Below, piece by piece: positions 58,771 through 64,000 of a DNA stretch of 64,000 nucleotides; position 1 is the stretch's first letter; every line of letters begins with the position of its first letter. The position numbers were made by a program, and so were the translations under genes. The DNA is from JABDGM01 sp046349975 (lineage in GTDB: Bacteria; Planctomycetota; Planctomycetia; Pirellulales; Lacipirellulaceae), in assembly GCA_046349975.1 (NCBI GenBank), contig JAXMBH010000005.1, positions 62,001-126,000 of the forward strand. Reading direction: 5' to 3'. Under the pieces are notes generated by a model. It had not been told where the DNA came from. It searched no databases and saw nothing but the letters and a program-made list of their open reading frames with translations.

Positions 58771-59322
58771 GTGGCTGCTGCCAACTGGTTTCGCTACGCC
58801 TATCTTGCCCATTTCTCGCGTCCGAAGGCTTGCCGGCAACTGTTCCGCTCGATCAAGCGGGAAAACGTGAGTCGCATCGTCGAGATTGGCATCACCGACC
58901 TGGCCCGCTCGATCGCGATGATCCAGGTCGCGCAGCGGTTCGCCGGCGACAAGAAAGTGTTCTACACCGGGCTCGATATGTTCGAAGCCCGCTCAGCTGG
59001 TCGCCAGCCGTTTACGCTGAAAGATACCTATTGCACGCTCCGCGCGACGGACGCCACAGTCCGCCTCGTGCCCGGGGTGCCACGGATGTCGCTGGCTTCG
59101 GCCGCGAATGCGCACCAAAACACCGATCTCGTCATCATTGGACCCGATGTGAGCGAGAACGACCTCTTTGGCGCCTGGCTCTATGTGCCGCGGATGCTCC
59201 ACCCGCGCTCAATAATATTGAGCGAGAAGCACACAGCCGATGGCCAAGTCACCTTCACGCCGATCACGCGGAGCCAAATTGCCGAATGGGCGGCCCGCGA
59301 TTCGATGCGTCGTGCGGCGTAG
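58771..59322 (+). CDS. Conserved protein with a methyltransferase-like fold, unknown function
   Basis: The 183-residue protein starts at a GTG with GGAG (58761-58764) six bases upstream. 'NVSRIVEIGITDLARSIAMIQVAQRF' is the strand-loop-helix of a class I SAM-binding fold, although the glycine motif is weak (EIGIT rather than EIGxGxG). VFYTGLDMFEA follows, which is the usual strand 2 acidic end. RLVPGVPRMSLASA and DLVIIGPDVSENDLFGAWLY fit later strands. The short length suggests a divergent or partial methyltransferase domain. I cannot name the family, and neighbours give no hint. Confidence 0.65.
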   Translation: MAAANWFRYAYLAHFSRPKACRQLFRSIKRENVSRIVEIGITDLARSIAMIQVAQRFAGDKKVFYTGLDMFEARSAGRQPFTLKDTYCTLRATDATVRLVPGVPRMSLASAANAHQNTDLVIIGPDVSENDLFGAWLYVPRMLHPRSIILSEKHTADGQVTFTPITRSQIAEWAARDSMRRAA

Positions 59323-59583
59323 CGCGGCACGTGAGGCTGAGCGCGTGCCTCGTGTCGGCGCTAATTAGATCGGCAAAATTCAGTCGGGCTGGCTGAATTT
59401 TGCGCGAATTTAACGAACCGCCTGACGCCGAGTCATCGGTGCTCTTCACGTGCCGCCAATGCCACTGCTCTGCCCAAAACCGGCCGGTCTGGATACGATG
59501 GGTGGTGTGCCCCCGCTATCATCCGCCGAGCCGCGAACCCCGCAGACTGTTCGGCGTCTTTACTCGCGTTAAGGCAACCACCC

Positions 59584-61311
59584 ATGGCGCAGGTAAACTC
59601 CAGCCCTCCTACGAATGGTCATCCGTCCTCGATTCACGGGGCGGAAACGGTCATCGCTCCACGGCCTTTCGTTGCGGAAGGCTCCAATGAAGACTCGAGC
59701 AGCGACAGCATGCGCCAAGAGGCGCGCCGGAATGTGGCCCTCGTCGAGGGCAGTACCCCGCACTTGAGCGCTGAAACGCGCGACCTGCTGCGGAACCGCC
59801 TGCGGATCGCGGCGATCACGTTCTTCCTCGCGTTCTCGGCATTCCTCGTTCGCTGGTTCTTTTACTGGGACGAGTGGATGGGCCACGGCCATCTGCCGAC
59901 GTTCCTGATTCATGGCTTGGTGACCGTCGTGTTCGGCTTCTCGGCCATGAAGCTCTGCCGGCATTGCACATACACATTGGCGCGGTTGCGGTTTGCGGAA
60001 ATCGTAATTTTCGGAAGTCCGGCGTTGTTTTTCCTGGTCAATGGCTGGCGCGAGACGATGGATCTCGCCACGATGCCCGAAGGCCACGCTCGACTTAGTA
60101 CAATTATTACGCCGTGGCTCTTGTTGATATTCGTTTACGCCATTTTCATTCCCAACACCTGGCAACGTGCGGCCGCGGTCTTGGGATGCATGGGCACCGT
60201 GCCCGTGCTGATGCTCGCATATTTCTACAACGTTCCGGCATTCGCCGCGCTCGTCGAGCAGCCACAGTACAGCGGCTTCATCAGCGCGCAGGTGCTCACG
60301 GTCACAATCGTCGTATTTACCGCGGTTTACGGTGTGTACACAATCGGCGCCTTACGCCGCCAGGCGTTTGCCGCCAAGCAGCTCGGCCAATATCGCTTGA
60401 AGCGCAAACTCGGTTCGGGCGGCATGGGTGAGGTGTATCTTGCTGAACATCAAATGATGAAGCGGCCGTGCGCCGTGAAACTGATCCGGGCGGAAAAGGC
60501 GGTCGACCCCCGGATGCTTGCCAGGTTCGAGCGCGAAGTGCGGGCCACCGCGAAGCTGTCGCATTGGAACTCGATCGATATCTACGACTACGGCCGCACC
60601 GCCGACGGCACGTTTTATTACGTGATGGAGTACTTGCCCGGCCACAATATCGGAGAGATTGTTGAAGAGTATGGTCCGTTTCCTGCCAGCCGTACCGTTT
60701 ACTTGCTGGATCAAGTTTGCGGTGCACTGGCTGAAGCGCATGGCATTGGGTTGGTGCATCGCGATATCAAGCCGGCGAACATCTTCTGCGCATACCGCGG
60801 CGGCGTGTTCGACGTGGTGAAACTGCTCGACTTCGGGCTCGCCAAACCGACGATGGAGAAGAGCGCAGACGCTCAACTCACACTCGCCGGCACGATCACC
60901 GGTTCGCCCTTGTTCATGTCGCCCGAACAGGCGAGCGGCGAAGATGGCGTCGATGCCCGCAGTGACATCTACTCGCTCGGCGCGGTCATCTATTACATGC
61001 TGACCGGCCAACCGCCGTTTGTTTCGGATAACCCGCTAAAGGTGATGATTGCCCACGCATCGCAAGAAGTCGTGCCGCCGCGGCAACTCAATGCCGAGAT
61101 TCCCATCGAGCTGGAAGAAATCGTCCTCCGCTGCCTGGAAAAGGATCCAGAACACCGGTATCAGGACGTGCCATCGCTCCGTACCGCAATCCGTGAGGTC
61201 GCGATTGGCCCTACTTGGTCGAGCGAGCTCGCCGCCAAGTGGTGGAACTGCAACGGCTGCCCGGAACGCAAGAAGCTGGCAGCCGAGGCCATCGAAGCAG
61301 CGGCTGTTTAA
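59584..61311 (+). CDS. Membrane Ser/Thr protein kinase with N-terminal six-helix domain
   Basis: The 575-residue protein has a cytoplasmic N terminus rich in Ser/Glu, then six membrane helices (about 75-95, 106-126, 138-154, 175-190, 196-214 and 233-255). After these comes a Hanks-type kinase: LGSGGMGEVYLAEHQMMKRP, invariant Lys299, HRDIKPAN (392-399), LLDFGLAKPTM (DFG at 416-418), GTITGSPLFMSPEQASG and YSLGAVIYYMLTGQPPF. Unlike PknB/PknD, the sensor or anchor part is on the N-terminal side. The tail ends with CNGCPERKKLAAEAIEAAAV. It overlaps the next frame in sequence only through an unused extension. Confidence 0.93.
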   Translation: MAQVNSSPPTNGHPSSIHGAETVIAPRPFVAEGSNEDSSSDSMRQEARRNVALVEGSTPHLSAETRDLLRNRLRIAAITFFLAFSAFLVRWFFYWDEWMGHGHLPTFLIHGLVTVVFGFSAMKLCRHCTYTLARLRFAEIVIFGSPALFFLVNGWRETMDLATMPEGHARLSTIITPWLLLIFVYAIFIPNTWQRAAAVLGCMGTVPVLMLAYFYNVPAFAALVEQPQYSGFISAQVLTVTIVVFTAVYGVYTIGALRRQAFAAKQLGQYRLKRKLGSGGMGEVYLAEHQMMKRPCAVKLIRAEKAVDPRMLARFEREVRATAKLSHWNSIDIYDYGRTADGTFYYVMEYLPGHNIGEIVEEYGPFPASRTVYLLDQVCGALAEAHGIGLVHRDIKPANIFCAYRGGVFDVVKLLDFGLAKPTMEKSADAQLTLAGTITGSPLFMSPEQASGEDGVDARSDIYSLGAVIYYMLTGQPPFVSDNPLKVMIAHASQEVVPPRQLNAEIPIELEEIVLRCLEKDPEHRYQDVPSLRTAIREVAIGPTWSSELAAKWWNCNGCPERKKLAAEAIEAAAV

Positions 61312-61349
61312 ACCAAGGTCGGCGCCGCCCAAGGTGTCGAACGGTCGCC

Positions 61350-62471
61350 ATGCGATTGCGAGACGCTTGCTTCCGAAGATTTGGACCAAACAATTTCGGC
61401 GGCACGACGCTGGGCACCTGGCTGCAAATCCTGTGCGATAATCGCTTCTCGATCGACGCGCCGTACTGGCCTCGTGCTGCGATGATCACACTCTTCGCCG
61501 CGTTCAATTCCGTGCCAGCGCTCATCGAGCGACTGCAGTACGGAAAGAAGATCGCGGATTCGGTTGCTGAGCCGCCGATTTTCGTGTTGGGCGCTTGGCG
61601 CAGCGGAACTACACACCTCCATAATCTGCTGTCGCTTGATACGCGATTTGCATACCCCGCCCAGTTCGACGTGAGTTGCCCGAGCACGTGCATCAATTCT
61701 GAGGGACTAGGCACGCGAATATTTGACTGGGTCGTGCCGAAGCAGCGACCTCAAGATGCAGTGAAGATGGGAGCGCGCGAGGCACAAGAAGAGGACTTCG
61801 CGATATGCGCTTTATCGGGCCAGACGAACTTACTCGCGTGGGCGTTTCCGCGTAATGCAGCTTTTTATATGCGGTACATGACTTTGACCGGCTTGTCGGC
61901 CGTGGAACTCAAATATTGGACCGACACGTACACACACTTCCTGAAGAAGCTCACGTACAAATATCGCCGACCATTGGTGCTCAAGACCCCAGCGAACACG
62001 GGACGCATAAGAACGCTGCTCGAACTCTTTCCCGACGCGAAGTTTGTCACGATTCACCGCCATCCTTACGACGTCTTCCTCTCGCTCACACACACGCTCC
62101 GCACCGCCGGGCCATGGTGGCAATTGCAGAAGCGCGACTACAACGATGGGAAGGCGATTGCCAATGAGTTAGTCGAGCAATTGCGATCTCTATTTAACAG
62201 CTATTTCGCTCAGCGATCGCTGATCCCGCCGAGCAACTTATGCGAGGTCGCCTTTGCGGATCTTGAACGCGATCCCGTCGGTCAACTGCGCAAAATTTAT
62301 GATGCGCTACAACTGCCCACGTTCGAGACAGTCGAGCCGAGCATAAGCTCTTACATGAATGCGCTGAGCAACTACAAGAAAAACGAGTTCGGCCCGCTGT
62401 CGCCGGAGCTGAAACTGCGACTCCAGCAGGAATGGTCGCAGTGTTTCGCGGAATGGGGATACGCGGTTTAG
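61350..62471 (+). CDS. Sulfotransferase family protein
   Basis: From ATG 61350 the 373-residue protein carries the PAPS-binding 5'-PSB motif PIFVLGAWRSGTTHLHNLLS (GAWRSGTT at 81-88) and, in the second half, the 3'-PB motif FVTIHRHPYDVFLSLTHTLR. Further sulfotransferase blocks are RRPLVLKTPANTGRI and 'NYKKNEFGPLSPEL' near the C terminus. It should transfer sulfate from PAPS to a hydroxyl or amino group of a carbohydrate or lipid. Together with the sulfatase at the start of the window it shows the organism both adds and removes sulfate. It begins 38 bases after the kinase gene. Confidence 0.9.
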   Translation: MRLRDACFRRFGPNNFGGTTLGTWLQILCDNRFSIDAPYWPRAAMITLFAAFNSVPALIERLQYGKKIADSVAEPPIFVLGAWRSGTTHLHNLLSLDTRFAYPAQFDVSCPSTCINSEGLGTRIFDWVVPKQRPQDAVKMGAREAQEEDFAICALSGQTNLLAWAFPRNAAFYMRYMTLTGLSAVELKYWTDTYTHFLKKLTYKYRRPLVLKTPANTGRIRTLLELFPDAKFVTIHRHPYDVFLSLTHTLRTAGPWWQLQKRDYNDGKAIANELVEQLRSLFNSYFAQRSLIPPSNLCEVAFADLERDPVGQLRKIYDALQLPTFETVEPSISSYMNALSNYKKNEFGPLSPELKLRLQQEWSQCFAEWGYAV

Positions 62472-62477
62472 CCGCGA

Positions 62478-62563
62478 AACGTAGGACGGACATATCGGTC
62501 CGTCATGTGTTGGCATTTGAAGCTGGCGCGCGGACGTGCAGAGTTGTCCGTCCTACCATGCGA
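62478..62563. repeat. Inverted repeat of the GGACGGACA family
   Basis: GTAGGACGGACATATCGGTC (62481-62500) and the matching TTGTCCGTCCTAC (62545-62557) form a hairpin whose loop holds the 'CATGTGTTGGC' region. The arms resemble the short piece near 36262-36281, so it is probably a dispersed palindrome. It lies 18 bases before the next start codon. Confidence 0.6.
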
Positions 62564-62580
62564 TAGGCTATACTACTGCC

Positions 62581-62802
62581 ATGGATGAGCTACTTGATCC
62601 CGAATGGCAGGCCTGGTATGCACTCACGCCGCAGGAGCGCTGGCGCGAGACCGAAAAGCTGTGGGCATTCTACTTGAGTGTGGGAGGTTCGCTTGATCCC
62701 GAACCCGATTCGCAAAGTCCTTTCGACTCTCTCTACCCACGAAGTCCGGTACCTGCTGATGGGCGGGCAGGCCTGCGTGTTATACGGCGCGGCCGAGTTT
62801 AG
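62581..62802 (+). CDS. Small acidic protein overlapping the nucleotidyltransferase gene
   Basis: The 73-residue protein reads MDELLDPEWQAWYALTPQER, then GGSLDPEPDSQSPFDSLYPR and PADGRAGLRVIRRGRV. The central 'GGSLDPEPDxQSPF' block and the 'DGRxGxRVxRR' tail look conserved from memory of similar short proteins that precede nucleotidyltransferase genes. Its last 110 bases are also read in another frame by the next gene. Function is unknown. The overlap and the small size suggest an antitoxin-like or cofactor protein for the partner; this is inference. Confidence 0.65.
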   Translation: MDELLDPEWQAWYALTPQERWRETEKLWAFYLSVGGSLDPEPDSQSPFDSLYPRSPVPADGRAGLRVIRRGRV

Positions 62803-63439
62803 TCGCGACTGTGATATCGCGATTCTTTGCAACGCCAAGAACCTGAGCCGGCTCGACGCTGCGCTGCGAGAATTGAAAGCCGAGCGAATCGCCGTCCCAC
62901 CCTTTGAGCCAGACTATTTACAGCGCGGTCATGCTGTGCATTTTCGCTGCCAAGCGAGCGACGCGGTTGACATACGCATCGACGTCATGGCCAAGATGCG
63001 AAACGTGGCTCCGTTCGACGAATTGTGGCAACGTCGTGCGACACTTGCCGATGATGCCGGCCTGCAAATCGAGATCATGTCCGTTGGCGACCTGGTCCTC
63101 GCCAAGAAGACGCAGCGCGACAAAGACTGGCCAATGATTCGGCGCCTCATTGAGGCCGACTTCGCCGCGAAAGGCGATACGGCGAATGAGGATCAAATTA
63201 GGTTCTGGCTCCGAGAGGCGCGCACGCCCAGCTTGCTGACGCAACTGTCATCGCAACATCACGCCATCGCGATGAATCTATGCGAGTCTCGTCCTTTGCT
63301 GCAATCAGCCATCGCACGCGACCAAGACTCGTTAGAGTCGCGATTGATCGAGGAGCAAGAAGCGGAGCGGAAGGTCGACCGTGCCTACTGGCTGCCTTTG
63401 AAACAGGAGTTGGAAGAACTCCGTCACAAGAGGCTCTGA
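62693..63439 (+). CDS. Nucleotidyltransferase-fold protein, AbiEii-like
   Basis: I chose the TTG at 62693 because GGGAGG (62682-62687) lies five bases before it. The 248-residue protein has the nucleotidyltransferase G-S motif region as YLLMGGQACVLYGAAEFSRD, then CDIAILCNAKNLSRLDAAL (two Asp/acidic positions), 'DIRIDVMAKMRN' and SVGDLVLAKKTQRDKDWPMI. That is the pattern of the AbiEii/DUF6036-type group used in toxin-antitoxin and abortive-infection systems or in small-molecule adenylyl transfer. It overlaps the preceding small gene by about 110 bases in a different frame. The catalytic acidic pair seems present, so the protein may be active. An upstream GTG (62678) is the other start option. 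Confidence 0.75.
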   Translation: MIPNPIRKVLSTLSTHEVRYLLMGGQACVLYGAAEFSRDCDIAILCNAKNLSRLDAALRELKAERIAVPPFEPDYLQRGHAVHFRCQASDAVDIRIDVMAKMRNVAPFDELWQRRATLADDAGLQIEIMSVGDLVLAKKTQRDKDWPMIRRLIEADFAAKGDTANEDQIRFWLREARTPSLLTQLSSQHHAIAMNLCESRPLLQSAIARDQDSLESRLIEEQEAERKVDRAYWLPLKQELEELRHKRL

Positions 63440-63585
63440 TCGCCAAGGCGCTTATTGGACTATGGGCGATGAACGAGCGGCGCGAGGCTCCAGGCCTATC
63501 GAATTTCGCCGATCGCTCCAGTACATTAGTAGTCGACGCCGGCTAGTTTTGGGTACGTGGTTCTTCTGCAAACGGAGGGATATTC

Positions 63586-64000
63586 GTGTCAGGCGCTTAT
63601 TGTCGAGTTATTGGAAAGCTACTGCTCTTCGTCGTTTGGATCTCGGTTGGCAGCAAGGCTATTGCTGCCGAGCGCTGGACCAAAGCCCAAGCCGACAAAT
63701 GGTACAACGCCCAGCCGTGGTTGGTAGGTTGCGATTTCCTGCCGAGCAACGCCATCAACCAGTTGGAGATGTGGCAGCCGGAAACGTTTGACGCCGCGAC
63801 AATCGACCGCGAACTCGGTTGGGCGCAGTCAATTGGTTTCAACACGGTCCGTGTGTTCCTGCACGACCTGACTTGGAAAGACAATCGCGAGAAGTTCTAT
63901 GCGAACGTCGACAAGTTTTTGGAGATTGCCGACAAGCACAAAATTCGGCCCATGATCGTGCTGTTCGATGGCGTGTGGGACCCCGATCCGCAGAGTGGGC
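63586..64000 (+). CDS. Secreted glycoside-hydrolase-like protein (5' part)
   Basis: A GTG start at 63586 with GGAGGG (63574-63579) six bases upstream opens a frame that runs off the window. A signal sequence (GKLLLFVVWISVGSKAIAAE) precedes 'RWTKAQADKWYNAQPWLVGCDFLPSNAIN' and WQPETFDAATIDRELGWAQS, then TVRVFLHDLTWKDNREKF with KHKIRPMIVLFDGVWD. The 'GCDFLPSNAINQLEMWQ... SIGFNTVRVFLHD' pattern resembles the start of a TIM-barrel cellulase-like (GH5/GH-A clan) domain. The catalytic glutamates would lie beyond the edge. Neither length nor substrate can be given. Confidence 0.75.
   Translation, partial: MSGAYCRVIGKLLLFVVWISVGSKAIAAERWTKAQADKWYNAQPWLVGCDFLPSNAINQLEMWQPETFDAATIDRELGWAQSIGFNTVRVFLHDLTWKDNREKFYANVDKFLEIADKHKIRPMIVLFDGVWDPDPQSG

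Overview
The window looks like the chromosome of a planctomycete of the Pirellulales type. It is GC-rich. It carries secreted sulfatase, DUF1080 and Tat-exported Gfo/Idh/MocA genes, and three secreted proteins that end in a dockerin-like DYNxDGxVDAADYxxWR segment followed by a VPEPA-type (PEP-CTERM-like) anchor. It also has small 'FSLASLLIVLTLVALALGL' membrane proteins, a 23S-5S rRNA operon with no 16S gene attached, and many palindromic dispersed repeats. These are judgements from the reading frames; no database search was possible.

Layout. 1-7.1 kb: edge of an MFS exporter, a sulfatase, an FAD-dependent reductase, a LamG/dockerin protein, a GNAT acetyltransferase, a decayed mobile-element fragment and a DUF1254/DUF1214 protein. 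7.2-11.15 kb: terminator, 5S, 23S, a long structured leader with a boxA-like site, and a near-consensus promoter, all on the minus strand. 11.3-14.05 kb: a small membrane protein, a diguanylate cyclase, and a structured non-coding region with its own hairpin terminator. 14.3-18.5 kb: an RtcB-type RNA ligase, a REP-associated transposase (RAYT) broken by one in-frame stop and bracketed by REP hairpins, then mcsB and mcsA. 18.8-25.2 kb: trpE and a surface-polysaccharide cluster (GT8; an acyltransferase-GT2 fusion; GT2). 25.3-36.2 kb: YqgE, a beta-barrel protein, cardiolipin synthase, a QueD/PTPS-like enzyme, an oxidoreductase plus DUF1080 pair, an S10 peptidase, and two small genes coupled to glnS. 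36.6-45 kb: a 1024-residue beta-solenoid surface protein, an ABC exporter fused to DUF1854, a polysaccharide deacetylase and an array of hairpin repeats. 45-52 kb: motA-motB and an RND efflux operon. 52-64 kb: a Gly/Pro-rich exported protein, a secreted endonuclease I, a PfkB kinase with thpR, a HExxH peptidase, a Ser/Thr kinase, a sulfotransferase, an overlapping small-protein/nucleotidyltransferase pair and the start of a secreted glycosidase-like protein.

Most worth a second look: the ABC exporter gene seems to have absorbed several dispersed repeats in frame. The 13.74-14.05 kb minus-strand region looks like an uncharacterised structured RNA with a 10-codon reading frame. The rRNA promoter carries a palindrome exactly in its -35/-10 spacer. 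No single textbook-novel operon stands out.
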